The translations under genes were made by a program, and so were the position numbers. 64,000 nucleotides of DNA from Streptomyces chartreusis NRRL 3882 (GTDB taxonomy: Bacteria; Actinomycetota; Actinomycetes; Streptomycetales; Streptomycetaceae), in the NCBI RefSeq assembly GCF_900236475.1, contig NZ_LT963352.1, positions 7,466,001 through 7,530,000 on the forward strand, read 5' to 3'. Position 1 is the stretch's first letter. Every line of letters starts with the position of its first letter. Below the pieces are notes generated by a model that saw nothing but the letters and a program-made list of their open reading frames with translations, was not told the DNA's origin and searched no databases. Shown here piece by piece: positions 1 through 8,387 of this stretch.

Positions 1-816
1 CTGGCCGGCGCCGGTGAGCGTGATCGCGGCGAGGTCCGTCGCCTCGTCGTACCCGTCGCCCTCGGCGATCGCGGCGAGCCGGGCCGAGGTGTCCATGAAG
101 GCCGGGTCGACGCGGTGCACGGCCCGGTACAGCGGGAGTGCGGCGGCGCTGCGGCCGGTGCCCTCGTGCGCCCGGGCCAGCCAGTAGCGCAGCTCCTTGC
201 GCTGGGGCTGCTCGCTGCGGCAGCGCATCAGCGCGGCGGACAGCAGCGGTTCGGCCTGCCCGTACATCTCCAGGCGCACCCGGGCCATGCCGCCGAACAG
301 GCCCGCCTCGATGCCGAGCATCGGGTCGTCGAGGAGCGGGTCGGTGTGGCGGACCAGCTGCTCCCAGTCCTTGACCAGATAGGCGCGGCAGGCGTGCAGG
401 AAGCGGACCTGGGCGTCGGTGTCCACCGGCGGCAGCCCGGCGAGAGCGCGGTCCAGCTCGGGGACGTGGCGGCCGTCCAGCCAGTGGGAGGCGTGCGCGA
501 GCAGGAGGTCGCGGGGGCTCTCCAGCACGGGCTGCACCCACCAGCCCAGCCAGTACCAGGAGTTGAGGGCGCGGCGGTAGCGGGTGCGCTGCTCGCCGAA
601 GCGGTCCCGGTGGCGGAACATCCTGAGCAGCGCGGTCGTCGTGTCGACGCGCAGCGCGTGCAGCCCGAGCCAGCCGTCGGCCATCCCGGAGTCCATGCGC
701 ACGGCGGCGCGGAACTCCTCCTCCGCCTGCGGATAGGCGCCCATGGTGTAGGCGTCCACGCCTCGCAGCCAGGCGAGGTCGGCCGGGGCCTGCGGGCCCT
801 GCGTGCCGAAGTCCAT
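1..816 (-). CDS. EccA-like AAA ATPase, N-terminal TPR region (partial)
   Basis: The reading frame is open from an ATG at 816 to the window edge (272 codons), so the 3' part is missing. A GGGGGA ribosome binding site lies 5 bases before the ATG. The visible protein opens MDFGTQGPQAPADLAWLRGV and is made of Trp/Leu-rich helical pairs, as in TPR-type domains. It resembles from memory the N-terminal domain of Streptomyces proteins annotated as type VII secretion ATPase EccA or SpoVK-like. In that family a TPR-like domain of about 280 residues precedes the AAA+ ATPase domain, which would begin just outside this window. No Walker motif is visible here, so the ATPase assignment is inference. Another TPR protein is possible. 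Confidence 0.6.
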   Translation of the reverse strand, partial: MDFGTQGPQAPADLAWLRGVDAYTMGAYPQAEEEFRAAVRMDSGMADGWLGLHALRVDTTTALLRMFRHRDRFGEQRTRYRRALNSWYWLGWWVQPVLESPRDLLLAHASHWLDGRHVPELDRALAGLPPVDTDAQVRFLHACRAYLVKDWEQLVRHTDPLLDDPMLGIEAGLFGGMARVRLEMYGQAEPLLSAALMRCRSEQPQRKELRYWLARAHEGTGRSAAALPLYRAVHRVDPAFMDTSARLAAIAEGDGYDEATDLAAITLTGAGQ

Positions 817-1248
817 CACGTCCCCCACGAACCGTGCCCCCGTCGGTATGCCAACGAGCCGCCCCCCAGCCGGCTGCCCTGCTCGAACCGCTGTGCCACG
901 GACCGGAGTTGCAAGGTGCGCGAAGCAACCGTCCGTAGGTCGCAACGAGGGCATCGTACCTGCGGGGGCGGCGCCCCCGTAGGGTGCCGCACGAGGCGTT
1001 CGGCGAGGTGGGAGCGGATGCGGCACACGCCCGCACGGTGACCGAGGGTGAGCACGTGGCGCCCCGCAACGCCCGGAAAAACGGAAGAGGACAGAACGAA
1101 GCCCCCGATCACGGGGGAACAACCGGGGGCTTCGCGTCTGTAGGCGGCTCCGAATGGCCGCACATTGAGAACGTAAGTCCTGTACGGCCCCCCGGTCAAG
1201 CCGAGTTGAAGCACTCCGGCAAGTTGTCCCGCAAGGCCCTTCACAGGT
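817..1248. other. Intergenic region without recognised gene
   Basis: No reading frame here has a convincing start and family resemblance. Overlapping frames on both strands look like shadows. The only clear element is the hairpin at 1097-1134. Confidence 0.5.
1097..1134 (-). terminator. Rho-independent-like terminator of the uridine-kinase-like gene
   Basis: A perfect 11-bp inverted repeat (CGAAGCCCCCG / CGGGGGCTTCG) encloses a 16-base loop. Read on the minus strand it is followed by a pyrimidine-rich stretch ending in TTTTT. It lies about 115 bases beyond the stop of the minus-strand gene at 1249. Confidence 0.6.
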
Positions 1249-1905
1249 TCAGCACACTGCGGGCGGTCCGTCACCGTGCGTGAGGGGCTGGTCCGGCCCA
1301 ACAGTCCCAGCAGGCCCCGGAACCACCTCGTACCCCTTCTCTCGCTGGAGTACCAGGAGGCCCGCGAACGGGCGCGAGGGATCGTCGGCGAAATGCCGGC
1401 GTTCCGCCGGGACCCATCCGTTCCAGAACTCCCGCTGCTCCTCCCCGTCCCGCGATCGTCCCCGTGCCCAGGCCTCCTCACGGGGCAGCTCCATCCACAG
1501 CAGAAGGGCCAGGTGGGGCCGCAGTGCCCGGCGCCCCGCGCCGACGCCCTCCACCACGACCACGGGAGCGGGCGGCAGGGGACGCGGCGCACCGAAGCGG
1601 CGGGCTCGCCAGTCATAAGGGGCGTAGTGCGCGGTCCGGCCGTGAGCCAGCGGCTCGATCACCTGGTCCTGCAGACGTCCGGTCCAGTCGAACAGTTCGT
1701 CATGGGTGGCGATGTCGTCGAGGCGCAGCACCGGCGCGCCGCCCAGCGCCATGGCCAACTGCTCGGCGAACGTGGTCTTTCCGGAGCCGGCGTGCCCGTC
1801 GACGCCGACGAGCCGGACCGGGCCGCAGGAGGGCGGGAGGCGGCGGATCAGGGAGGCGAGGTCGCGGACGGCGGGTCCCGGTGCGGGGCGGAAGGGCGGA
1901 ATCAT
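1249..1905 (-). CDS. Uridine kinase-like P-loop NTPase
   Basis: The protein has 218 residues if started at the ATG at 1905 (MIPPFRPAPG). A P-loop reads GVDGHAGSGKTTFA about 30 residues in. Later come a LDDIATHDELFDW segment and a VVVVEGVGAGRRAL segment, the arrangement of the uridine kinase/phosphoribulokinase superfamily, where an acidic substrate-binding residue follows the P-loop. The substrate cannot be read from the sequence. No clear Shine-Dalgarno precedes the ATG. A GTG at 1917 is an alternative start, and TAGAGT just before that GTG could be a -10 box giving a nearly leaderless message. The gene diverges from the C39 peptidase gene. Confidence 0.75.
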   Translation of the reverse strand: MIPPFRPAPGPAVRDLASLIRRLPPSCGPVRLVGVDGHAGSGKTTFAEQLAMALGGAPVLRLDDIATHDELFDWTGRLQDQVIEPLAHGRTAHYAPYDWRARRFGAPRPLPPAPVVVVEGVGAGRRALRPHLALLLWMELPREEAWARGRSRDGEEQREFWNGWVPAERRHFADDPSRPFAGLLVLQREKGYEVVPGPAGTVGPDQPLTHGDGPPAVC

Positions 1906-2028
1906 CTCGCGCAGCACTCTAACGACGGTGTCCTCGGCGCGTGCCAGTGGTCGACGCCAATATTGGTGGGCGTGGCGCGGGCCGAAGTGCTGGCGGGACC
2001 AGGCGCGCTGTGCTGCTATGTGGCGCAT

Positions 2029-2066
2029 ACATGTGTGCTGCTCCTGTGTGGGGTCCACATGTGTGC
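2029..2066. promoter_or_regulatory. Direct repeat ACATGTGTGC in divergent intergenic region
   Basis: ACATGTGTGC occurs at 2029-2038 and 2057-2066, 28 bp apart. The second copy contains the perfect palindrome CACATGTG (2056-2063). The site lies between the kinase gene and the C39 peptidase gene and 63 bp before the latter's start, so it could be an operator. The same octamer occurs before cvnA at 40791-40798. Confidence 0.3.
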
Positions 2067-2128
2067 GACCGACCGTGCAACGGACCTGCCCCGCCCCTGT
2101 CCGACTCCGACTTCCGGGGGTCCCCACC

Positions 2129-3508
2129 ATGCGCAGAGCCGAACAGCCGTCCCGCAGAACCGTCCTGGCCGCCGCGGTCACCGCCGCCGTCGCGGCGGGC
2201 ACGGGTCCGGCGGCCGCCGACACCGAGGAGCCCATGACGACCGACACCGCAGAGCCCACCCGCGAGGTCCCGGTCCGGACGGTGGACAACCGGGCCTGGA
2301 CGTCGTACGGCGACTGGCGTGGCGGCACCGCCCGGGGCACCCGTGCCGTCGCGGGCGCCCGCCCGGGCGTGGTGATGGCGAGGCCCGCCGGCACCACCGG
2401 CTACACGGACCCGCACACCGGCACCACCGCCCGCTGGGAGTACGGCACCTGGACGTCCCCGGCCCACCGGCTCGCCGTCCCCGCGACGGAGGCGATCGTC
2501 TCCTGGAACGCGGACACCCCGGCCGGCACCTGGATCCAGGCGGAGATCAAGGCCACCTACACCGACGGCACCAGCACCCCCTGGTACGTCATGGGCCGCT
2601 GGGCGTCGGGCGACCAGGACATCCGGCGCACCTCGGTCGACGACCAGAGCGACGGCAAGAGCACGGTCTGGACCGACACCCTGGCGATCGACGACCCCTC
2701 GACGGGCCTGCGCCTGGCCTCCTACCGGTTGCGCCTGACCCTCTACCGCAAGCCCGGCACCAAGGCCACGCCCACCGTGTGGCGGCTCGGCGCGATGGGC
2801 TCCGACGTACCCGACCGGTTCACCGTCCCGGCGTCCGTGCCCGGCCTCGCCGGGGAACTGGCCGTCCCGCGCTACTCGCAGGAGATCCACAAGGGCCAGT
2901 ACCCCGAGTACGACAACGGCGGCGAGGCCTGGTGCAGCCCGACGTCCTCCCAGATGATCATCGAGTACTGGGGCGGCCGGCTCACCCGGGAGCAACTGGC
3001 CTGGGTGGATCCGTCGTACGCCGATCCGCAGGTGTGCCACGCGGCCCGCTTCACCTACGACTACCAGTACGCCGGCTGCGGCAACTGGCCGTTCAACGCC
3101 GCCTACGCGGCCACGTTCAAGGACCTCCAGGCCGTGGTCACCCGGCTCGGCTCGCTCACCGACCTGGAGACGCTGATCGCGGCGGGCATCCCGGCCATCA
3201 CCTCCCAGTCCTTCCTGAAGGAGGAGCTGACCGGCGCCGGGTACGGCACCGCCGGGCACCTGATGACCGTCATCGGCTTCACGGCCGACGGCGACGTGAT
3301 CGCCAACGATCCCTTCTCGGAGACCAACGAGGCCGTGCGGCGCGTCTACCGGCGGCGGGAGTGGGAGAACATCTGGCTGCGGACCAAGCGGTACAACGCC
3401 TCCGGCAAGGTCGTCTCCGGCACCGGCGGCGTCTGCTACCTGTACTTCCCGGCCCACCCGAGTGCAGCCCAGCGCAAGGCGCTGACGGCCGTGGGTGTGC
3501 GCGTGTGA
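2129..3508 (+). CDS. Tat-exported C39-family peptidase
   Basis: The protein has 459 residues, starting at ATG 2129 with GGGGGT 7 bases upstream. The N-terminus MRRAEQPSRRTVLAAA followed by an Ala-rich stretch and a PAAADTE cleavage region is a twin-arginine signal peptide, so the protein is probably exported folded. The middle part looks like a beta-sandwich. The C-terminal half contains GGEAWCSPTSSQMIIEYW, the catalytic cysteine block of peptidase C39-like domains, and AGHLMTVIGFTADGDVIAND, the histidine block followed by an Asn/Asp. These fit a papain-like cysteine peptidase. The substrate is unknown. It appears to be transcribed alone. Confidence 0.85.
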   Translation: MRRAEQPSRRTVLAAAVTAAVAAGTGPAAADTEEPMTTDTAEPTREVPVRTVDNRAWTSYGDWRGGTARGTRAVAGARPGVVMARPAGTTGYTDPHTGTTARWEYGTWTSPAHRLAVPATEAIVSWNADTPAGTWIQAEIKATYTDGTSTPWYVMGRWASGDQDIRRTSVDDQSDGKSTVWTDTLAIDDPSTGLRLASYRLRLTLYRKPGTKATPTVWRLGAMGSDVPDRFTVPASVPGLAGELAVPRYSQEIHKGQYPEYDNGGEAWCSPTSSQMIIEYWGGRLTREQLAWVDPSYADPQVCHAARFTYDYQYAGCGNWPFNAAYAATFKDLQAVVTRLGSLTDLETLIAAGIPAITSQSFLKEELTGAGYGTAGHLMTVIGFTADGDVIANDPFSETNEAVRRVYRRREWENIWLRTKRYNASGKVVSGTGGVCYLYFPAHPSAAQRKALTAVGVRV

Positions 3509-3599
3509 GCAAGCTCTCGGCCGCACATGCCGCTCCCGGTGGCAAGGTGGAGAGAACCTCGGGAGAGGTCCGTCCGCACCACCGAACCTGCGAGAAGCC

Positions 3600-3740
3600 A
3601 TGACCGCGCATTCAGCCACCGCAGCCGGCGTCCGCACCGGCGGTCCTCAGGACGACGGCCCGAAGATCGTCGAGCATGTCGTGGGCTGGACCCTCGTCGT
3701 GGTGGTCGCGATGCTCGTGACCCAGCTCGGGCTGCTGTGA
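3600..3740 (+). CDS. SCO1431-family small membrane protein
   Basis: A 46-residue protein starting at ATG 3600, with GAGAAG 2 bases upstream as the ribosome binding site. The N-terminus is polar (MTAHSATAAGVRTGG). It is followed by one hydrophobic helix (GWTLVVVVAMLVTQLGLL) ending at the C-terminus. It matches from memory the small Streptomyces proteins named after SCO1431. The function is unknown. It lies about 90 bases after the peptidase gene and may share its transcript. Confidence 0.75.
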   Translation: MTAHSATAAGVRTGGPQDDGPKIVEHVVGWTLVVVVAMLVTQLGLL

Positions 3741-3838
3741 CCCGACACGAGGTGCTGTGACCTGATCCACGACCCTGCTTTCCGGCCTGCCATACTGCGG
3801 ATGTCCCGCCTCGCCGCCCGTTGGAACCAGGGTCGAAA

Positions 3839-4495
3839 TTGAATATCAGTCCACAGCCTGCCGCGCGTCCCAGAGCCCGCGGTACCGAGCGCTCCCTGGC
3901 GCGCCGTGCCGAACTCATCGCAATCGGGCGGAGGTTGTTCGCCGACACGTCCTACGACGCCCTGTCCATGGACGACATCGCCCGGCAGGCGCACGTCGCC
4001 AAGGGGCTGATCTACTACTACTTCCAGTCCAAGCGCGGGTACTACCTGGCCATCATCCAGGACTCCGTCACCGACCTGGTCACCCTGGCGGCGAGCGGAC
4101 ACGAACTGCCCCCGGTCGACCGCGTCCAGCGCACCGTCGACAGTTATCTGCGCTACGCCGAGCACAACCAGGCCGCCTACCGCACCATCGTCAGCGGCGG
4201 CGTCGGCTTCGACACCGAGGTGCACGCCATCCGTGACGGCGTGCGCGAGGCCATCGTCGCCACCATCGCCGAGGGGGCGTACGGCCGCGCCGACGTCACC
4301 CCGCTGGCGCGCATGGGCCTGCTCGCCTGGGTGTGCGGCGTCGAGGGCGCCACGCTCGAATGGATCGACCGCCCGGAACTGCCCCGCCGGACCATGTGCG
4401 AGCTGCTGGTGAAGGGCCTCGGCGGAGCCCTGCGCGCGATCGAGGACCTCGACCCCGCCTACCCGGCTCCGGAGGCCGCCCGCCAGGGCGCGTGA
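3839..4495 (+). CDS. TetR-family transcriptional regulator
   Basis: The N-terminal helix-turn-helix includes LSMDDIARQAHVAKGLIYYY followed by FQSKRGYYLAI, the classic TetR DNA-binding block. The rest is a helical ligand domain ending near residue 218. I chose the TTG at 3839 (LNISPQP) because AGGG lies a suitable distance upstream. The frame is also open from a TTG at 3821, but that one has no Shine-Dalgarno. The gene converges on the chitinase gene. Its target is not evident: candidates are its own gene and neighbours. Confidence 0.85.
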   Translation: MNISPQPAARPRARGTERSLARRAELIAIGRRLFADTSYDALSMDDIARQAHVAKGLIYYYFQSKRGYYLAIIQDSVTDLVTLAASGHELPPVDRVQRTVDSYLRYAEHNQAAYRTIVSGGVGFDTEVHAIRDGVREAIVATIAEGAYGRADVTPLARMGLLAWVCGVEGATLEWIDRPELPRRTMCELLVKGLGGALRAIEDLDPAYPAPEAARQGA

Positions 4496-4497
4496 GC

Positions 4498-4533
4498 GGG
4501 GGCGGAGGGATCCGTCACGGTCCCTCCGCCCCC
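4498..4533. terminator. Bidirectional terminator between TetR gene and chitinase gene
   Basis: A 13-bp perfect inverted repeat (GGGGGCGGAGGGA / TCCCTCCGCCCCC) with a 10-base loop lies between two convergent genes. There is no long T tract, as is usual in Streptomyces. Confidence 0.7.
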
Positions 4534-4546
4534 GGCTCGCCCAGGC

Positions 4547-5812
4547 CTACTTGATGGCCTTGATCAGCTCACCGTTCGCCGTGTCGCCGCTCAGCTCCCA
4601 GAAGAACGTGCCGCCCAGCCCCTGCTGGTTCTTGTAGTTCATCTTGGTCGCGATGGTCGCCGGGGTGTCGTAACTCCACCAGTTGTTCCCGCACTTGGCG
4701 TACGCCGTGCCGGCCACCGTCCCCGTCGCCGGGCACTTGGTCCTGAGCACCTTGTAGTCGTCGATGCCCTGCTCGTACGTGCCCGCGGCCGGGCCGGTCG
4801 CCGTGCCGCCCGGCGCCGACCGGGTGACGCCGGTCCAGCCGCGGCCGTAGAAGCCGATGCCGAGCAGCAGCTTCGAGGCGGGGATGCCGAGGCCCTTCAG
4901 CTTCGCGATGGTCGCCGAGGCGTGGTTGTCCGCCTTCGGGATGCCGGAGTACGAGGTCAGCGGGGAGTGCGGGGCCGTCGGGCCGACGGCGTCCCAGGCG
5001 CCGAAGTAGTCGTACGTCATCGGGTTGTACCAGTCGACGTACTGGGCGGCGCCCGCGTAGTCCGCCGCGTCGATCTTGCCGCCCGGGGTGGCGTCGGCGG
5101 TGATCGCCGCGGTGACGAGGTTCTTCGAGCCGAACTTGGCGCGCAGCGCCTGCATCAGGTTCCGGAAGGCCGCCTTGCCGCTGGTGTCGCAGGTGGCGCC
5201 GCAGGCGTTCGGGTACTCCCAGTCGATGTCGACGCCGTCGAAGACGTCGGCCCACTTGGAGTTCTCGACCAGGTCGTAGCAGGACTGGGCGAAGGCGGCG
5301 GGGTTCTTCGCGGCCTCGCCGAAGCCGCCCGACCAGGTCCAGCCGCCGAATGACCACAGGACCTTGAGGTTCGGGTGCTTCTGCTTGAGCTGGCGCAACT
5401 GGTTGAAGGTGCCGCGCAGCGGCTGGTCCCAGGTGTCCGCCTCGCCGTCGACGGACTCGGCGGCGGTGTAGGCCCGGTCGGTGGCGGCGTAGGCGTCGCC
5501 CATCGTGCACTTGCCGCCGGTGACGTTGCCGAAGGCGTAGTTGATGTGCGTGAGCCTGGCCGCCGAGCCGGACGTCTCGATGTTCTTGACGTAGTACTTG
5601 CGGTCGTAGGTGCCCCATTCGGTGAAGTACCCGATGACCTTGGAGCCGGCGGCCGTCGCGCCGGGAGCGGCCTTCGTACCGGCGGCGGCCTCCTGAGCCG
5701 AGGTCGCCGCGTTGGCGGAGGCGCCCGCGCCGGCCAGCAGACCGGCGCCGAGGACGGCGCAGCAGGCCGCGGACACGATGGCCCGGAAGCGGGAGTGGTG
5801 GGGGGTGTGCAT
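4547..5812 (-). CDS. chiD: Secreted GH18 chitinase (ChiD-like)
   Basis: The protein has 421 residues, starting at ATG 5812 with GAGGAGA upstream. A Sec signal peptide (about residues 1-36) precedes a single glycoside hydrolase family 18 catalytic domain beginning KVIGYFTEWGTYDRKYY. The catalytic DxxDxDxE motif is DGVDIDWEYP, with the acid glutamate near residue 199. SFGGWTWSGGF and the late WELSGDTANGELI are also typical of the family. There is no separate carbohydrate-binding domain. The family cleaves beta-1,4-linked GlcNAc in chitin outside the cell. The gene context (next to ppm1, rbpA) matches chiD of S. coelicolor. A DasR-like operator lies upstream. Confidence 0.92.
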   Translation of the reverse strand: MHTPHHSRFRAIVSAACCAVLGAGLLAGAGASANAATSAQEAAAGTKAAPGATAAGSKVIGYFTEWGTYDRKYYVKNIETSGSAARLTHINYAFGNVTGGKCTMGDAYAATDRAYTAAESVDGEADTWDQPLRGTFNQLRQLKQKHPNLKVLWSFGGWTWSGGFGEAAKNPAAFAQSCYDLVENSKWADVFDGVDIDWEYPNACGATCDTSGKAAFRNLMQALRAKFGSKNLVTAAITADATPGGKIDAADYAGAAQYVDWYNPMTYDYFGAWDAVGPTAPHSPLTSYSGIPKADNHASATIAKLKGLGIPASKLLLGIGFYGRGWTGVTRSAPGGTATGPAAGTYEQGIDDYKVLRTKCPATGTVAGTAYAKCGNNWWSYDTPATIATKMNYKNQQGLGGTFFWELSGDTANGELIKAIK

Positions 5813-5889
5813 CCGGTGTCTCCTCGTGGGGAGAGGGAACGCGTGCCGTTTGGCATGAACGCGGTGAATCGGTGGAGCGAAACAGTAGG

Positions 5890-5903
5890 AGGACTAGACC
5901 AGT
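5890..5903 (-). promoter_or_regulatory. DasR-responsive element (dre-like) upstream of the chitinase gene
   Basis: Read on the minus strand the site is ACTGGTCTAGTCCT, close to the dre consensus ACTGGTCTAGACCA. It lies about 80 bases before the chitinase start. A second related half, TGGTCCGCACCA, lies just further upstream (around 5913-5924), resembling the paired repeats described at Streptomyces chitinase promoters. DasR repression relieved by glucosamine phosphate is the known mechanism. Operation here is inference. Confidence 0.7.
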
Positions 5904-6143
5904 TCGGTCAATGGTGCGGACCAATTTCGCCCGTCGGGGAGCACTCGGGTATTTCTTGAAGTGAGCGGTCGTTAACTGGTGACGAGATGCCTCCGATCGG
6001 GCATACTCACAGCGCAGAGCCGCTGGTCAGCAGCTTCCGAGACCCGGGACTGCAAGCATCGGCCAGGCACCAGAACGACCCGGCGGCGCCGCCCCCACCC
6101 ATGGGCCCGTCCGCCAGTGCCCGACAGGGAGGAGAGCGTCGCC

Positions 6144-7316
6144 ATGCCCGACCGCGCCCCGCAGCCGGTGGACCGGCAACTGCCCACGGAGGAGGCCCGG
6201 GACCTGATCTCGCTCGTCCGCGACATCGCGCAGCAGGAGATCGTCCCCAGGGCGGCCGAGGAGGAGGACGCCGGCCGCTTCCCGCGCGAGCTGTTCACCC
6301 TGCTCTCGCGCTCCGGCCTGCTCGGCCTGCCGTACGACTCGGAGCACGGGGGTGGCGACCAGCCCTACGAGGTCTACCTCCAGGTCCTCGAAGAACTCGC
6401 CGCGGCCCGCCTCACGGTCGGACTCGGCGTCAGCGTGCACTCCCTGGCCTCCTACGCGCTCGCCGCCTACGGCACCAAGGAGCAGCAGGTCGAGCACCTG
6501 CCCGCGATGCTCGGCGGCGGCATGCTCGGTGCCTACTGCCTCTCCGAGCCGCACTCCGGCTCGGACGCGGCCGCCCTGCGCACCAAGGCGGTGCGCGACG
6601 GCGACGCATGGGTGATCACCGGCACCAAGGCCTGGATCACGCACGGCGGGATCGCCGACTTCTACACGGTCATGGCGCGCACCGGCGAGGAGGGTCCGCG
6701 CGGGATCACCGCGTTCCTGGTACCCGGCGACGCGCCGGGGCTGAGCGCCGCGCCGCCCGAGAAGAAGATGGGCATGAAGGGCTCGCCCACCGCTCAGGTC
6801 CACTTCGACGGCGTACGCGTCCTTGACGACCGGCGCATCGGCGAGGAGGGGCAGGGTCTCGCGATCGCCCTGACCGCGCTCGAGTCCGGGCGGCTCGGCA
6901 TCGCGGCGTGCGCGATCGGCTTGGCGCAGGCGGCGCTCGACGAGGCGCTTTCGTATGCGACGGAGAGGCGTCAGTTCGGCAAGCCGATCGCCGACTTCCA
7001 GGGGCTGCGCTTCATGCTCGCCGACATGGCGACGCAGATCGAGGCGGGCCGGGCGCTCTACCTGGCGGCGGCGCGACTGCGGGACGCGGGCCGGCCGTTC
7101 GCCCGGCAGGCGGCCATGGCCAAGCTGCACTGCACCGACACGGCGATGCGGGTCACCACCGACGCCGTGCAGATCCTCGGCGGCTACGGCTACACCGCGG
7201 ACTTCCCGGCCGAGCGCTACATGCGTGAGGCGAAGGTGCTCCAGATCGTCGAGGGCACCAACCAGATCCAGCGGATGGTCATCGCCCGCCATCTCGTGGG
7301 TCCAGAGGGACGCTGA
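6144..7316 (+). CDS. Acyl-CoA dehydrogenase
   Basis: A 390-residue, full-length acyl-CoA dehydrogenase, starting at ATG 6144 (MPDRAPQPVD) with GGGAGGAG about 10 bases upstream. Signature blocks include GAYCLSEPHSGSDAAAL (FAD/substrate binding), AWITHGG, and the C-terminal QIVEGTNQIQRM, whose glutamate is the usual catalytic base in the short/medium-chain group. The enzyme would oxidise an acyl-CoA to the enoyl-CoA with electrons passed to ETF. Chain-length preference cannot be read. Its 3' end overlaps the convergent small gene at 7279-7527 by 38 bases. Confidence 0.9.
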   Translation: MPDRAPQPVDRQLPTEEARDLISLVRDIAQQEIVPRAAEEEDAGRFPRELFTLLSRSGLLGLPYDSEHGGGDQPYEVYLQVLEELAAARLTVGLGVSVHSLASYALAAYGTKEQQVEHLPAMLGGGMLGAYCLSEPHSGSDAAALRTKAVRDGDAWVITGTKAWITHGGIADFYTVMARTGEEGPRGITAFLVPGDAPGLSAAPPEKKMGMKGSPTAQVHFDGVRVLDDRRIGEEGQGLAIALTALESGRLGIAACAIGLAQAALDEALSYATERRQFGKPIADFQGLRFMLADMATQIEAGRALYLAAARLRDAGRPFARQAAMAKLHCTDTAMRVTTDAVQILGGYGYTADFPAERYMREAKVLQIVEGTNQIQRMVIARHLVGPEGR

Positions 7317-7527
7317 ACTGGTCGAGGCCCCGCCAGGGCGCCGAGAGCCGCATCCACTCCGGGTCGTGCCGGCCCGGGAGGGTGCGGCCGCGCTCGGCCC
7401 AGGCCCGCATCAGGTCACGGTAGATCGGCGGGTCCTGATAGCGCGGCGCGGTCGGCCGAACCGATTCTGCGGGTGGCGGGACGAACAGGAGGCGTTGACG
7501 CCCGGTCGCTGAGGAGATGGGGGTCAT
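7279..7527 (-). CDS. Small conserved hypothetical protein
   Basis: An 82-residue protein starting at ATG 7527. It is Arg/Pro-rich with no signal peptide or membrane segment (RYQDPPIYRDLMRAWAERGR in the middle). It looks like a small actinobacterial conserved protein seen beside acyl-CoA dehydrogenase genes, but I cannot name a function. It overlaps the acyl-CoA dehydrogenase gene tail to tail. The ribosome binding site is weak, so the start is uncertain. Confidence 0.55.
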   Translation of the reverse strand: MTPISSATGRQRLLFVPPPAESVRPTAPRYQDPPIYRDLMRAWAERGRTLPGRHDPEWMRLSAPWRGLDQFSVPLDPRDGGR

Positions 7528-7607
7528 ACCAGGGCAACGGGACAGAGGCCGGACAGGTCACCCCAGGGCGGAATCGGGCGTGCGTTCAGGGATCCCGACG
7601 CACTGAT

Positions 7608-7642
7608 CCCGCACCACGGCGGACTGAGAGCCGTGGTGCGGG
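7608..7642 (-). terminator. Terminator after the zinc-ribbon-like gene
   Basis: A perfect 13-bp inverted repeat (CCCGCACCACGGC / GCCGTGGTGCGGG) with a 9-base loop lies about 40 bases beyond the stop of the minus-strand gene at 7685. Confidence 0.65.
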
Positions 7643-7684
7643 GCAGTCACGGGGATGGAGCGAGCGGGCGAAGAGGGTCCGCGC

Positions 7685-8119
7685 TCAGGCCGCTTGGCGG
7701 CGCATGACGGGAACCCTGATGGGGCGTGAGCCCGGGCCGCCGACGTGCGAGAAGGGCTGGGTTCGCCAGTCGAGTCCCTGAGGGAGCGTCAACAGCAGAG
7801 CGGTGTCCTGCTCCTGAGGGTCGACGGACTCGTCAGCGGGCCGGGCCTCCGTGGCCCTGCGGCCGGTTCCGGCACAGACCGTGAGTCCGAACGGGTTCCA
7901 CGGCGAGGCGCACAGCGCGTGCTCCGGCAGGACCTCCTCGTCCGCCAGGAGGGCGATGGGTTGTGCGCAGTCCGGGCAGACGACCCGGTACATCTCGAAC
8001 GTGTCGTAGGCGTCGAGTTCGTCGTCGAAGGTGTCGGGTTCGACGCCCTCCGGCTCGGGCTCGACGACGAGCTGCTGCCGCTTGGGTGCGGTGCGACCAG
8101 GGCGCTTAAGACTCTGCAT
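7685..8119 (-). CDS. Hypothetical protein with Cys pairs (zinc-ribbon-like)
   Basis: A 144-residue protein starting at ATG 8119 (MQSLKRPGRTAPKRQQLVVE), with a GAGGGGGAGA ribosome binding site upstream. The first 25 residues are basic, then comes an acidic stretch. VCPDCAQPIALL and a later CASPWNPFG-LTVCAGTG give four cysteines that could bind a metal, but the spacing is not a classic zinc ribbon. It is a soluble protein of unknown function, apparently a single-gene transcript ending at the hairpin at 7608-7642. Confidence 0.6.
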   Translation of the reverse strand: MQSLKRPGRTAPKRQQLVVEPEPEGVEPDTFDDELDAYDTFEMYRVVCPDCAQPIALLADEEVLPEHALCASPWNPFGLTVCAGTGRRATEARPADESVDPQEQDTALLLTLPQGLDWRTQPFSHVGGPGSRPIRVPVMRRQAA

Positions 8120-8387
8120 TGGGTTCTCCCCCTCGGGCTGGGCCGTATCAGGCACTGCGGCCTCGACCACAGCAAGCACTTCCCGTCCCCCCTGGGCGGT
8201 AATCACGAGAACATTACGGAGACTGTTCGAGCCCTGTGGCGTTCGTCACATGCCGCGCGCAGGTGCCCACCGCGGTGGGTTTGTCCCCCGGACGGCTGAC
8301 GGCCGACGCCGGCCAGATCACGAACCGGCCATGGCCCGGGCCGCTCAGGTATCCGAGGAGATCAACGGCACTGTAGGTTCTTGCGCC

